DNA of 30,938 nt from an uncultured Oscillospiraceae bacterium. Lineage in GTDB: Bacteria > Bacillota > Clostridia > Oscillospirales > Ruminococcaceae. The DNA lies in assembly GCA_934454435.1 (NCBI GenBank), contig CAKSGA010000012.1:1-30938 (forward strand). Reading direction: 5' to 3'. The notes beneath the pieces were generated by a model. It did no database searches. It had not been told where the DNA came from and was given only the letters and a program-made list of their open reading frames with translations. Made by a program: the position numbers and the translations under genes. This document shows positions 15,742 to 24,219 of this stretch, in pieces (the stretch's first letter is position 1; each line of letters begins with the position of its first letter).

Positions 15742-16487
15742 GCGCAAGGATCATCTGTATCTGGGGAAGTCCCGGGAGCGGAAAAAGTACGACGGCGCTT
15801 GCACTTGCGGCGGTTCTTGCGGAAAAAAAGCTGAACGTTGCAGTGTTCAACGGCGACAAGCTGGTGCCTGCGCTTAAAATGTACTGCCCGACCCTCCAGA
15901 TAGACAGCAACACTTCTATCGGGCCGCTGCTGATGTCGGGACGTTATGACGATGCAATTTTTGCCGGCAGACTTATAGTCCACCCGAAATGCGAGTACAT
16001 CAGTTTTCTCGGCATGGCGCCCACGGACACCTACATAACCTACAACGAGTTTGAGCGTTCCAACACGGTCGCAATGCTGAACAAGATGGCGAAGCTGAAC
16101 GACTATGTTATTATTGACGGCACATCTAACCCTCTGGACGACTCCATGACGCTGCTTGGTCTGGAGCTCGGCGATGTGATAATTCGTCAGATCACCGCCG
16201 ATAACAAGGGCATTCTGTACCAGGACTGCGCACGAATGATCTATCGTGAGGACAAGTACCGCTACGACTCCCACATAACCATACTCGGAGATGTAACGGA
16301 GATAAGCCCGGTTTCCGAGGTCATGTCGGTGAGCGGCAGATATGAGTATGTACTCAACCATGCAAATGAGGTCGCAGACAAGTTCATAGCCGGCGAGTTG
16401 CTGAAGGATATGCGAAGCATGGCTGGCAGGGCGTTCGAGAAGCAGATACGTGCGCTGGCAAAACAGGTGGAGGGTAAGAATGGCTGA
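15738..16487 (+). CDS. CpaE/TadZ-like ParA/MinD-family ATPase
   Basis: A 249-residue P-loop protein with Walker A GSPGSGKST near residues 10-18 and hydrophobic strands typical of the SIMIBI ATPases. In Tad systems the CpaE/TadZ protein is a ParA-like factor that places the pilus machine; many carry an N-terminal receiver domain, which is absent here. The Walker A lacks the usual deviant first lysine (KGGxGKT), so dimer-dependent ATPase behaviour may differ. The start is GTG 15738, overlapping the CpaB stop by 4 bases and preceded by GGAGAGGAGG. It overlaps the TadA gene by 8 bases. Position between cpaB and tadA supports the role; sequence alone would allow another MinD-like protein. Confidence 0.82.
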   Translation: MSARIICIWGSPGSGKSTTALALAAVLAEKKLNVAVFNGDKLVPALKMYCPTLQIDSNTSIGPLLMSGRYDDAIFAGRLIVHPKCEYISFLGMAPTDTYITYNEFERSNTVAMLNKMAKLNDYVIIDGTSNPLDDSMTLLGLELGDVIIRQITADNKGILYQDCARMIYREDKYRYDSHITILGDVTEISPVSEVMSVSGRYEYVLNHANEVADKFIAGELLKDMRSMAGRAFEKQIRALAKQVEGKNG

Positions 16488-17820
16488 TCTCCAGAGCTTT
16501 CTGCGTGCAAAGCAGGGAATAAACAGTTACAATGACCTGCTTGTCACGGTGCAGAATTACATGTCAAACACCTATGAGAATCTGCTCTCCTCAGAAATGA
16601 GCGAAGCGGACTCGAAACTGGTAAAGGACTACATCAGGCAGTACCTTGTCACCCATACGATAAAGCTGGGCGACATGACGGAGGACGAGCTCACCGCCAA
16701 GCTGTACAGTGATATGGCGGAGTATTCGTTCCTGACCAAGCTGCTTAAAAACGCAGAGAAAATGCACCTTGAGGAGATCGACATAAACTCCTGGGAGGAC
16801 ATCGACCTTATCGTTTCCGGGCACCGTTACAAGTCGCCGGAAACGTTCAGCTCGCCGCAGCATGCAATAGATATCGTAAGAAGAATGCTCCAGGCGAACG
16901 GCTCGGTCATTGACGACGGAAAGCCGCATGCGCTGGGTTCCCTTGCGAAGAACATTCGTATCACGGCGCTGAAAACGCCGCTGCTGGACGATGAAGTCGG
17001 TATCGCCGCTTCAATAAGAGTGGTAGGGAAAAGCACTCTTTCAAAGACCAAGCTAGCCCAGGATACGGCGACCGTGGGAATGCTCGACTTCCTTTCCATC
17101 GCAGTAAAATACGGAATAAGCGTCTGCATAGCCGGTAATACGGGCTCAGGTAAGACATCGACCGCAAGCTGGCTGATGTCAACGCTGCCGGACTCAAAAC
17201 GTATCTACACCATTGAAGAGGGAAGCCGTGAGCTGGACCTTGTCCGCCGTGACGCTAACGGAAAGATAACGAACAGCGTTGTGCATACCCTTACAAAGTC
17301 CAGCCTTGACAAAGCGAACGAGGTAACACAGGAAAACCTGCTGGACTATGCCCTGAGATTTAACCCCGATGTTATCTGCGTCGGAGAGATGAGAAGCCGT
17401 GAGGCGTTCGCCGCACAGGAAGCAGCGAGGACCGGACATACGGTTATCACGACCATTCACTCCAAGACCGCCGCCGGCGCCTATATGCGAATGACGACTC
17501 TTGCAAAGCGTGCGTACGAATTCTCAGATGAAACGCTGATGAAGATGATGGTGGAAGCATTCCCTGTTATCGTCTATCAGCGCCAGCTTGAGGATACTTC
17601 GAGAAAGATAACCGAGATAATCGAGGGGGAGGACTACGTAAACGGTGTGCTGAAATACCGTGTGCTGTTCAGGTACGTGGTCGATGATAACTCCCAGGTA
17701 AATGCAAACGGAAAGGCTGTCATTGTAGGACATTTTGAGAAGGTGGAGGGAATTTCAGAGAAGCTCCGCAACGAAATGGTACAGAATGGCGCCCCGAAGC
17801 GTTTCGCAGATTTTTTCTGA
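16480..17820 (+). CDS. tadA: TadA/CpaF secretion ATPase
   Basis: A 446-residue member of the VirB11/GspE superfamily, the hexameric motor of Flp pilus assembly. Walker A is GNTGSGKT (219-226). Walker B is VICVGEMRS, followed by the His box G-H-T-V-I-T-T-I-H-S. The N-terminal part (about 1-200) is the usual TadA N-domain. I chose ATG 16480, with GGAGGG 7 bases upstream, rather than the in-frame GTG at 16450. The gene overlaps the CpaE-like gene by 8 bases and is followed by tadB after 15 bases. It acts at the inner membrane face with TadB and TadC. No secretin is expected in a monoderm and none is seen. Confidence 0.95.
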   Translation: MADLQSFLRAKQGINSYNDLLVTVQNYMSNTYENLLSSEMSEADSKLVKDYIRQYLVTHTIKLGDMTEDELTAKLYSDMAEYSFLTKLLKNAEKMHLEEIDINSWEDIDLIVSGHRYKSPETFSSPQHAIDIVRRMLQANGSVIDDGKPHALGSLAKNIRITALKTPLLDDEVGIAASIRVVGKSTLSKTKLAQDTATVGMLDFLSIAVKYGISVCIAGNTGSGKTSTASWLMSTLPDSKRIYTIEEGSRELDLVRRDANGKITNSVVHTLTKSSLDKANEVTQENLLDYALRFNPDVICVGEMRSREAFAAQEAARTGHTVITTIHSKTAAGAYMRMTTLAKRAYEFSDETLMKMMVEAFPVIVYQRQLEDTSRKITEIIEGEDYVNGVLKYRVLFRYVVDDNSQVNANGKAVIVGHFEKVEGISEKLRNEMVQNGAPKRFADFF

Positions 17821-17835
17821 AGGAGGTATGAACAG

Positions 17836-18801
17836 ATGTTCTGGATCGAGGTCCTGGTCACAGCGTTTCTTGTAGCCGGGATAATTCTGGTGTTCGGGCT
17901 GAACCGTAAGACGTTCAGGGATTTCTTCTACGATGTCAAGACCGACACTAAACAACAGATAAAGAAGATCCGCCAGAATAAGCATATCTCCATGAAAAAA
18001 CAGGTGGATATGCTCCGGGGAAAGAACCGCAAGAACTTTCTGGTGCGCAGCTTCAACGAGGCGTCCTCAATATTGAAAGACACTCACCAGGAGCAGCGCA
18101 TAAAGGGAATTTACATTCTCAGTGTGATATGCGGTGCTTTCGGGCTGGTCATCTCGGCGATATTCGGAAACCCGTTCCTGGCTCCGCCGCTGACTATCGG
18201 CGCTGCACTGGTACCTGTGTGGCTCGTCAAGCTGACGGCCGCCCAGAACATGAAGCAGCTCAACGATGAGCTCGAGGTTGCCCTGTCAGGAATTACGATG
18301 TCGTATATCCGTAACAGCAACATAATCATGGCGGTAGAGGAGAATATCCCCTACATGAACGGCACGGTCAAGTACGCATTCACAAGGTTCGTTAATGAGA
18401 GCCGACTGATCAACTCAAATGTTTCGATAGGCATACAGAAGCTGCGAATGGCGATAGATAACGACACGTTCCATGAATGGTGCGATGCTATATATCAGTG
18501 TCAGAGCGACACGGCGCTGAATGTCACGCTGTTTCCGATAGTAAATAAATTCTCTGAAACAAAGAGCATTCAGGCGGAACTTGACACGCTGATGATGGTT
18601 CCATTCAAGGACACCATCTCCGTGGTGGTTCTTGTAATTCTGAGCATTCCGCTGATGTACCTGATAAACCCTGAGTGGTATGCGCTGCTTACGGAAACTG
18701 TTGGCGGCAAACTGGTGCTTTCGGGGGTCGCAGTAATAATCATATTTGCAATAAATAAGGCAATAGGGCTCACAAAGCCTATCAAACACGGGGAGAAGTG
18801 A
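17836..18801 (+). CDS. tadB: TadB-like pilus platform membrane protein
   Basis: A 321-residue protein of the type II secretion F family. It has one N-terminal membrane helix (about 2-22), a basic cytosolic stretch, a hydrophobic hairpin (about 95-135), a cytosolic helical bundle, and two C-terminal helices (about 255-310). TadB and TadC form the platform that couples TadA to pilin extraction. AGGAGG lies 9 bases before ATG 17836; a nearer ATG at 17828 is in another frame. It is separated from tadC by one base. Assignment to TadB rather than TadC rests on order (tadA-tadB-tadC) and the length of the basic N-terminal region. Confidence 0.9.
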   Translation: MFWIEVLVTAFLVAGIILVFGLNRKTFRDFFYDVKTDTKQQIKKIRQNKHISMKKQVDMLRGKNRKNFLVRSFNEASSILKDTHQEQRIKGIYILSVICGAFGLVISAIFGNPFLAPPLTIGAALVPVWLVKLTAAQNMKQLNDELEVALSGITMSYIRNSNIIMAVEENIPYMNGTVKYAFTRFVNESRLINSNVSIGIQKLRMAIDNDTFHEWCDAIYQCQSDTALNVTLFPIVNKFSETKSIQAELDTLMMVPFKDTISVVVLVILSIPLMYLINPEWYALLTETVGGKLVLSGVAVIIIFAINKAIGLTKPIKHGEK

Positions 18802-18802
18802 C

Positions 18803-19768
18803 ATGGCAGATCTACAAAATCTAAATGCCAGGGTAGTCCTGCTGCTGCTCGTGGTTTCGGCGCTTCTGGCGTACGGGCTGTACCAGGTCGCAACCGAGTT
18901 CATAAGCATACCAAGCTCGGCGGCACGCAAGGCCATTCTTTCAATGAAAAAGACCCGCAGCTCCATTTCCGAAACGCTGACTATTCCGGCGGCAAACTTC
19001 CTTGCGGGCAGAATTCATCTTAATGCTGAAAGGCACAGCACTCTTGAAAAGAAGCTGTATTCCGCTGACATACAGTACACGCCGGAGTTCTTCGTGGCAA
19101 AGTCCATATCAGAGGGAGTGCTTGTTTCGCTGTTCTCGATACCGGTTTATTTCATCGGACCGCTTATGGGCTTTGTTTTTGGTCTGCTTGGAATTGATCA
19201 GACGTTCCTTGCCGTGCTGAATGTTATCATGCCGGTGGTTGCAATGCTGTGTATTGTCATGGGAATTATGGTGTATGTCAAGAGAATTCAGGAGCTCGAT
19301 GAGATCATACGCAAGAAAAGTGAGAAGATCGATGGCGACCTGGTCCTGTTCTCCAGCACGATAAAGCAGCAGCTTGCGGTTTCACGTGATGTCATGAAGA
19401 TACTCCAGAGCTACCGCAAGGTATGCAGCCCGGAATTCACTCATGAGCTCGACAAGACGATAGCCGACATGAAAACCGGTAACTATGAAACTGCGCTGCG
19501 CCACCTTGAATCCAGGGTGCCGAGCGTTGGGCTTTCTGAAATAATACGGGGACTTCTCTCTGTAATGAGAGGCGACGACCAGCGTGGATACTTTGAAATG
19601 CTGACCCATGACCTTTCCGTAAAATCCAAGGAGGAGCTGAAGCGTGCTGCGCTGAAGCGTCCTGACAAGCTGAAACCGGTTACGGTGCTGCTGATGGTCG
19701 GGTTCATGGCGATGTACCTTTATGTCATCATCTTCCAGATTGTGGAACAGATGCAGACCCTATTCTGA
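18803..19768 (+). CDS. tadC: TadC-like pilus platform membrane protein
   Basis: A 321-residue protein, second T2SSF-family member, equal in length to its neighbour. It has an N-terminal membrane helix (about 10-30), a central pair (about 110-160) and a C-terminal helix (about 300-320). The cytosolic region between them includes the helical bundle typical of the F domain. It starts one base after the tadB stop, with GGGGAGAAG as ribosome site. It probably forms the hetero-complex with TadB over the TadA hexamer. It is followed by a 61-base gap before the pilin genes. Confidence 0.9.
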   Translation: MADLQNLNARVVLLLLVVSALLAYGLYQVATEFISIPSSAARKAILSMKKTRSSISETLTIPAANFLAGRIHLNAERHSTLEKKLYSADIQYTPEFFVAKSISEGVLVSLFSIPVYFIGPLMGFVFGLLGIDQTFLAVLNVIMPVVAMLCIVMGIMVYVKRIQELDEIIRKKSEKIDGDLVLFSSTIKQQLAVSRDVMKILQSYRKVCSPEFTHELDKTIADMKTGNYETALRHLESRVPSVGLSEIIRGLLSVMRGDDQRGYFEMLTHDLSVKSKEELKRAALKRPDKLKPVTVLLMVGFMAMYLYVIIFQIVEQMQTLF

Positions 19769-19779
19769 CAGAATTCTCT

Positions 19780-19796
19780 CGCCGACTAGAGCGGCG
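19780..19796 (+). other. Small hairpin between tadC and the first pilin-like gene
   Basis: CGCCG and CGGCG pair around a 7-base loop in the 61-base gap; no T-run follows. It could protect the 5' end of a processed pilin mRNA. No convincing promoter is seen here. Confidence 0.35.
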
Positions 19797-19829
19797 TTGG
19801 AATATATAAATTAAGTGGAGGTTCTTATT

Positions 19830-20072
19830 ATGAAGCAAAAGCTGACAACAAAGCTCTGCATGCTCCGGGCAGCAGCAGAGAAAAGACTTATTCCCAACAG
19901 GGGCGAGGGTTATGTTGATACCCTTATCAAGATACTTATCGCAGTAGTTGTAGGCGCAGTTTTACTGGGTCTGCTGGTTGCGCTTATGAATGCTATATTC
20001 CCTGAGCTCCAGACCCAGATCATGCAGATGTTCAACGGCGGCGGTTCATCAGCTCCGGCATCTTCGACATGA
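19830..20072 (+). CDS. Small pilin-like membrane protein (DUF6133-like)
   Basis: An 80-residue protein with a basic leader (about 1-26) followed by RG-EGYVDTLIKIL and one long hydrophobic helix, then a short Met/Gly/Ser tail. The Gly followed by a hydrophobic helix with an acidic residue at +5 resembles the cleavage site of type IV/Flp prepilins (G before position 1, Glu5), here with Asp5. It matches my memory of the DUF6133 family of Clostridia. ATG 19830 is used; the earlier in-frame GTG 19815 is part of the GTGGAGG ribosome site. Its position directly after tadC and its small size make it the best candidate for the major pilin. It ends with an ATGA overlap into the next gene. Confidence 0.82.
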   Translation: MKQKLTTKLCMLRAAAEKRLIPNRGEGYVDTLIKILIAVVVGAVLLGLLVALMNAIFPELQTQIMQMFNGGGSSAPASST

Positions 20073-20527
20073 TAAAGCGCCGCAGTTCGCTCCGCAGACT
20101 ACGGCAGAACTGCGGAGAAATGTACATCGACACCGTGATAAGCGTTTTTGTTATAATGGTATTCATGGCGCTTATCATGGCGTTTCTGCCGGTCTTTATG
20201 CAGAAATATCAGCTTGACATGGCGGCTCAGGACATCGCCCGGAGCATCTCGGTTTCCGGCGTCATAACTCCGCAGGACGCAACTGCGCTCTCGCAGGAAT
20301 ACAACATGACGATAGACCGTGTAGAGATAACTCCCGCCGCAGATGCAGAGCTAATGACTGTGGCTGACGGTCAGCGAATTCAGCTTGCAGACAGCTTTAC
20401 GGTCACTGTCTATTCTCACAGGGAGGTCGGCGTCGGCGGAATTACCGGACCGGCTTCAATAGATATTTCTTCGACGGCAAAGGGAAGGAGTGAGGTTTTC
20501 TGGAAAGAAATGGCGATCACTCCATAA
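20069..20527 (+). CDS. TadE/DUF4320-like minor pilin
   Basis: A 152-residue protein with a basic leader ending in NCG, then EMYIDTVISVF and a single hydrophobic helix (about 25-47), followed by a mixed alpha/beta outer domain. The G-E-x-Y-x-D pattern copies that of the preceding small pilin-like protein, so both are likely cut by the same prepilin peptidase. The family appears to be DUF4320, TadE-like proteins of Firmicutes. The outer part contains a region with beta strands and a GVGGITGP loop. It overlaps the previous stop by 4 bases. An AAGGAG site near its end (20485-20490) probably serves the next gene. Confidence 0.8.
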   Translation: MIKRRSSLRRLRQNCGEMYIDTVISVFVIMVFMALIMAFLPVFMQKYQLDMAAQDIARSISVSGVITPQDATALSQEYNMTIDRVEITPAADAELMTVADGQRIQLADSFTVTVYSHREVGVGGITGPASIDISSTAKGRSEVFWKEMAITP

Positions 20528-21036
20528 GGGCGGTTCTCAGAAAGCTCCGCCGAAACACCGGCGCAGCGATGATGAAAACGCTGATAATACTTATGTTCCT
20601 GGCGATACTGGTGGGGTTTACCTATCAGATATTCGTGGTGTATACCACGGCTAACAACGTAAGCACAGCAGTTCAGCGTTCCATCATGACTGTGGCGTCT
20701 GTGAACATGCCTGATCTGTTCGACTCTTTCAAGGAGGGCGGCGCAGAAGTGTCCGACCTTACAAAGCTGGTCACTGCAAAGGAACTGAGCGAAGATCTCT
20801 GCGAAGAACTTGGGCTGGAAAGTACAGCAACGGAGCTCATAAAGCCATCTTCAACCGGTGGCTGGTTCTACCGCATTCTGGACCTTGAAGTCAAGGCGGA
20901 GAACCTTGCGGCAGGTTCTGGTACGGTGCATTACACAGCGGACTTCACACTGGAGATCCCGGTTGCAGAGTACTGGAGCTTCGGCTCGTTCAAGATACCG
21001 ATGCACGTTCAGGCTAAGTACACGAACAAATACTAA
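20500..21036 (+). CDS. Third pilin-like protein (TadE/TadF-like), probable CTG start
   Basis: From the first ATG (20569) the protein is 155 residues and begins inside the pilin core helix, leaving no leader. The frame stays open back to 20494 and encodes a basic stretch, V-L-R-K-L-R-R-N-T-G-A-A-M-M-K-T. This aligns with the leader of the previous protein, S-L-R-R-L-R-Q-N-C-G-E-M-Y-I-D-T. The only reasonable start in that stretch is CTG 20500, nine bases after AAGGAG, giving about 178 residues. The rest is one hydrophobic helix and a helical/beta outer domain, as in TadE/TadF minor pilins. The +5 residue is Lys rather than Asp. The conservative start is 20569. The gene is followed immediately by the cluster terminator. 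Confidence 0.72.
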   Translation: MERNGDHSIRAVLRKLRRNTGAAMMKTLIILMFLAILVGFTYQIFVVYTTANNVSTAVQRSIMTVASVNMPDLFDSFKEGGAEVSDLTKLVTAKELSEDLCEELGLESTATELIKPSSTGGWFYRILDLEVKAENLAAGSGTVHYTADFTLEIPVAEYWSFGSFKIPMHVQAKYTNKY

Positions 21037-21038
21037 AA

Positions 21039-21073
21039 AACACCGGAATTGGCTAAGCCCGTTCCGGTGTTTT
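21039..21073. terminator. Terminator of the type VII/pilus cluster, bidirectional
   Basis: AACACCGGAA (21039-21048) pairs with TTCCGGTGTT (21062-21071), flanked by A-runs on the left and T-runs on the right. Its loop contains an inner GGC-TAA-GCC stem. It can also end engB, which converges from the right. Confidence 0.93.
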
Positions 21074-21093
21074 TGTTTATTGATGCTTCCGCA

Positions 21094-21681
21094 TTATTCA
21101 CTTTCTGCGATTTCCTCGATAATGGAGCGTATCTCGTCACGACCCTCACCGGTCTGTGCGGAAAACTCGACTATCGTGATGTCCTCGGCGCAGGGGAGTT
21201 CCGTCAGCAGAGCCGCACGGCGCTCTTCACGCTGCCTTTTGGAGAGCTTGTCAGCCTTGGTCAGTATCACGACAAAAGGTATCCCGCTGTCGATCAGGAA
21301 GTTGACCATCATGATATCGTCAGCGGTCGGCGGGTGACGGAAGTCTATCAGCTGGAACACCAGCGCAAGCTGACGGTCGTCATGGAGATAACCCTCAATC
21401 AGCGAACCCCAGCGCTCCTTGTCAGACTTTGCGACCTTTGCGTAGCCATAGCCCGGCAGATCAACGAAATACAGATCTTCCAGGCTGTAGAAATTGATGG
21501 TGGCGGTCTTTCCGGGAACTGCGCTGACCCTCGCCAGTGACTTGCGGTTGAAGATCTTGTTTATCAGCGAGGATTTGCCCACGTTGGAGCGCCCGGAGAA
21601 TGCGATCTCGGTGCGCTCTGACGGGGGTATCTGCTTGAAATTTCCGTATGATGTATAGAATTCAGCGTTGTTGTAGTTCAT
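21094..21681 (-). CDS. engB: EngB/YsxC ribosome-biogenesis GTPase
   Basis: A 195-residue GTPase of the YihA/YsxC family, needed for assembly of the large ribosomal subunit. The G1 motif is GRSNVGKSS, G3 is DLPGYG and G4 is TKADK; size and order are standard for the family. The ATG at 21681 lies 8 bases after the lon stop, with AAGGTGA as ribosome site inside the junction, so it is translated from the lon message. The lon-engB order is common in Firmicutes. Confidence 0.97.
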   Translation of the reverse strand: MNYNNAEFYTSYGNFKQIPPSERTEIAFSGRSNVGKSSLINKIFNRKSLARVSAVPGKTATINFYSLEDLYFVDLPGYGYAKVAKSDKERWGSLIEGYLHDDRQLALVFQLIDFRHPPTADDIMMVNFLIDSGIPFVVILTKADKLSKRQREERRAALLTELPCAEDITIVEFSAQTGEGRDEIRSIIEEIAESE

Positions 21682-21689
21682 GTGTCACC

Positions 21690-24104
21690 TTAGTTGGCGG
21701 TAAGAGCCGGTATTTTTTCTGCTTCCTTTGTCTTTGCCGAGGTACGGCGCTTCAGTGGAGCCTTGTTCCGGGGCTCGCAGTTCGGGAGCACCAGAGCCGT
21801 TTCAAGAACGGTGTTGATGTCCTCGGCGATAACGAATTTCAGGCTGTTCTTTACTACATCGTCAAGCTCGTCGATGTCTGGTTCGTTTTCCTTAGGAATG
21901 CAAACGGTCTTGACCCCCGCCCGGTATGCCGCCATCGTCTTTTCCTTCAGACCGCCGATAGCGAGCACCTTGCCACGCAGGGTTATCTCGCCGGTCATTG
22001 CAACGTCCCTGCGCACCGGGGTGCCGGAAAGCGCAGAAACAAGCGCAGTGGTAAGCGTAACGCCGGCTGAGGGTCCGTCCTTCGGGACAGCGCCCTCGGG
22101 AGCGTGAACGTGGATATCCTTGTTCTTGTAGAACTCAGGGTCGATGTTGTATTTCTTCGCAAGGGAACGGGTCAGGCTGACTGCGATCTTCGCAGACTCC
22201 TTCATGACATCGCCAAGGCTGCCGGTGAATTCCGTTTTGCCTGTGCCGTCCAGAACAAGGACTTCCAGCGGCATCATCACGCCGCCGACGGAGGTCCAGG
22301 CAAGTCCGTTCACCAGACCTACTTCATCATGTGCTTCCAGGTGTTCAGGAAGGTACTTCTTTACGCCCAGGAAATCCGTGATATTTGTGTCGGTAACAGT
22401 TACTTTCTTCTCGCCGGTAATGAGCTTCTTCGCCGACTTTCTGCAGATGTCGGCGATGCTGCGTTCCAGCTTTCTGACGCCTGCTTCACGTGTGTAGAAG
22501 TCGATGATGGAGTAGATAGCCTTGTCAGTAATTTTAACTGTCGAGTGCTTTTCGCCGTGCTTTTTCAGCTGCTTTGGCATGAGGTGCTTCTTTGCTATGT
22601 TGAACTTTTCCTCACGTGTGTAGCTGGAAAGCTCAATGACCTCCATTCTGTCCAGCAGGGGAGCAGGAATGGTGTCAAGACTATTTGCAGTTGTTATAAA
22701 GAGAACATCGCTGAGGTCCAGCGGGATCTCAAGGTAGTGGTCGGTGAAAGTGGTGTTCTGCTCGCTGTCGAGGACCTCAAGCATAGCGGAAGCGGGGTCG
22801 CCCTTGTAGTCGCTGCCCATCTTGTCGATCTCGTCCAGCAGCATTACGGGGTTCATGCTCTTTGCCTGCTTGAGCGCCGCAGCGATACGTCCGGGCATAG
22901 CGCCGATGTAGGTCTTTCTGTGGCCTCTTATCTCGGCCTCGTCATGAACGCCGCCGAGGGAGATGCGGACGTACTTTCTTCCCAGTGCTTCAGCAATGGA
23001 GCGTCCTATGGAGGTCTTGCCGACTCCAGGAGGTCCGTAAAGGCAGATGATCTGCCCCTTTACCTCGGGAGAAAGCGCACGCACGGAGATTATCTCTGTG
23101 ATACGCTCCTTGACCTTTTTCAGGCCGTAGTGATCCTTGTCAAGCTGCTTCTGCACCTTGTCGATGTCAAGCTTATCCTTTGTATAAACATTCCACGGCA
23201 GTTCAAGCACAGTGTCGAGATAGCCACGGATAACGCCTGCTTCCTGGGAGGAATAGGACATCTTCACGAGCTTCTGCGCTTCGCCGACGAGCTTTTCGGT
23301 TATCTCATCGGAGAGCCTCAGAGCCTTTATTTTTTCTATGTAGCCGTCGGCTTCTTCCTGGGGATTGTCACCCTCGCCGAGCTGCTTATAGATGGCACGG
23401 AGCTGCTCCCGTAGGTAGTATTCACGCTGGTTTCTGTCTACCTGGTCCTTTACCTGCTCCTGAATATCGATCTCAGTTTCGATTATTTCGATCTCAGTTT
23501 CCAGCATGGAGATGAGCATTTTGATGCGGTTGAGAAGTCCGTTCGTTTCAAGCAGTGCCTGCTTGTCCTCGACCTTCAGCACCACGTTGAACACGACCTT
23601 GTCGAACAGCTCGGAGCAGTTTTCCTCGGTCATTATACCCTCAAAAAGCTCTCTGGGCATTTTGGGAGAAATCTGTGCGTATTCTGCAAAGATATTCTTG
23701 AGCGCACGGGAAGCCGCAGCAGAAGTAGCTTCGCTGAGCTGCATGCTTCTGTTCGGGAGCTCCTTTACCTCGAACTGGAGGTAATCCTTGTTGGTGACTG
23801 CCCTGACTCTGCGGGCACGGGTCAGACCCTCCACCAGCACTCTTGTTGAGCCGTCGGGGGTGGTAAGAAGCTGGCGCACCTCAGCGATAACGCCGACCTC
23901 GTACATGTCCGAAAGCTCCGGTTCGGTCAGAGAAGCGTCCTTCTGAGCCACCAGGAAAATCCGCCCGGAGTCCTCGGCAGCCGCCTTGAGAGCGTTTACT
24001 GAACGTTCTCTTCCAACGTCGAAGTGAAGCACCATCGACGGAAATACCACAAGTCCCCTGAGGGATATAGCAGGGATGATCTCGTTAGTTGTCTTTTTGT
24101 TCAT
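21690..24104 (-). CDS. lon: ATP-dependent Lon protease
   Basis: An 804-residue LonA-type protease: N-terminal substrate-binding domain (about 10-205), helical linker, AAA+ domain with Walker A GPPGVGKT, and a C-terminal serine protease domain. The catalytic dyad is Ser679 (in DGPSAG) and Lys722 (in GGLKEK). It degrades misfolded and regulatory cytosolic proteins. It has its own SigA-type promoter, and GGGGGA precedes the ATG. I see no CtsR or CIRCE heat-shock operator upstream. It is followed by engB in the same direction. Confidence 0.98.
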   Translation of the reverse strand: MNKKTTNEIIPAISLRGLVVFPSMVLHFDVGRERSVNALKAAAEDSGRIFLVAQKDASLTEPELSDMYEVGVIAEVRQLLTTPDGSTRVLVEGLTRARRVRAVTNKDYLQFEVKELPNRSMQLSEATSAAASRALKNIFAEYAQISPKMPRELFEGIMTEENCSELFDKVVFNVVLKVEDKQALLETNGLLNRIKMLISMLETEIEIIETEIDIQEQVKDQVDRNQREYYLREQLRAIYKQLGEGDNPQEEADGYIEKIKALRLSDEITEKLVGEAQKLVKMSYSSQEAGVIRGYLDTVLELPWNVYTKDKLDIDKVQKQLDKDHYGLKKVKERITEIISVRALSPEVKGQIICLYGPPGVGKTSIGRSIAEALGRKYVRISLGGVHDEAEIRGHRKTYIGAMPGRIAAALKQAKSMNPVMLLDEIDKMGSDYKGDPASAMLEVLDSEQNTTFTDHYLEIPLDLSDVLFITTANSLDTIPAPLLDRMEVIELSSYTREEKFNIAKKHLMPKQLKKHGEKHSTVKITDKAIYSIIDFYTREAGVRKLERSIADICRKSAKKLITGEKKVTVTDTNITDFLGVKKYLPEHLEAHDEVGLVNGLAWTSVGGVMMPLEVLVLDGTGKTEFTGSLGDVMKESAKIAVSLTRSLAKKYNIDPEFYKNKDIHVHAPEGAVPKDGPSAGVTLTTALVSALSGTPVRRDVAMTGEITLRGKVLAIGGLKEKTMAAYRAGVKTVCIPKENEPDIDELDDVVKNSLKFVIAEDINTVLETALVLPNCEPRNKAPLKRRTSAKTKEAEKIPALTAN

Positions 24105-24151
24105 AATAAATCCCCCATTCTAAATGTATCTGTAATTGTGAGATAGCTATT

Positions 24152-24180
24152 ATTATATATCATTTTCACCAAAAAAGCAA
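24152..24180 (-). promoter_or_regulatory. SigA-type promoter of lon
   Basis: On the minus strand TTGCTT (24180-24175), a 17-base spacer and a perfect TATAAT (24157-24152) lie about 50 bases before the lon start. Confidence 0.8.
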
Positions 24181-24186
24181 GCCCTT

Positions 24187-24210
24187 ATTTGTGGCAGAAC
24201 GCTCACAAAT
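24187..24210. other. 7-bp inverted repeat upstream of the lon promoter
   Basis: ATTTGTG and CACAAAT face each other across 10 bases, just beyond the lon -35 box and 9 bases after the stop of the upstream gene. It may be a weak terminator or an operator; neither is proven. Confidence 0.4.
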
Positions 24211-24219
24211 TACCGCTTA

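Noticed and set aside
22104..23414. 436-codon plus-strand frame
   Set aside because: It lies wholly antisense to lon, a clearly conserved gene; its length is a by-product of the high-GC codon pattern.
24105..24219. Heat-shock operator (CIRCE or CtsR) upstream of lon
   Set aside because: Neither consensus is present; only a short ATTTGTG/CACAAAT inverted repeat is seen.
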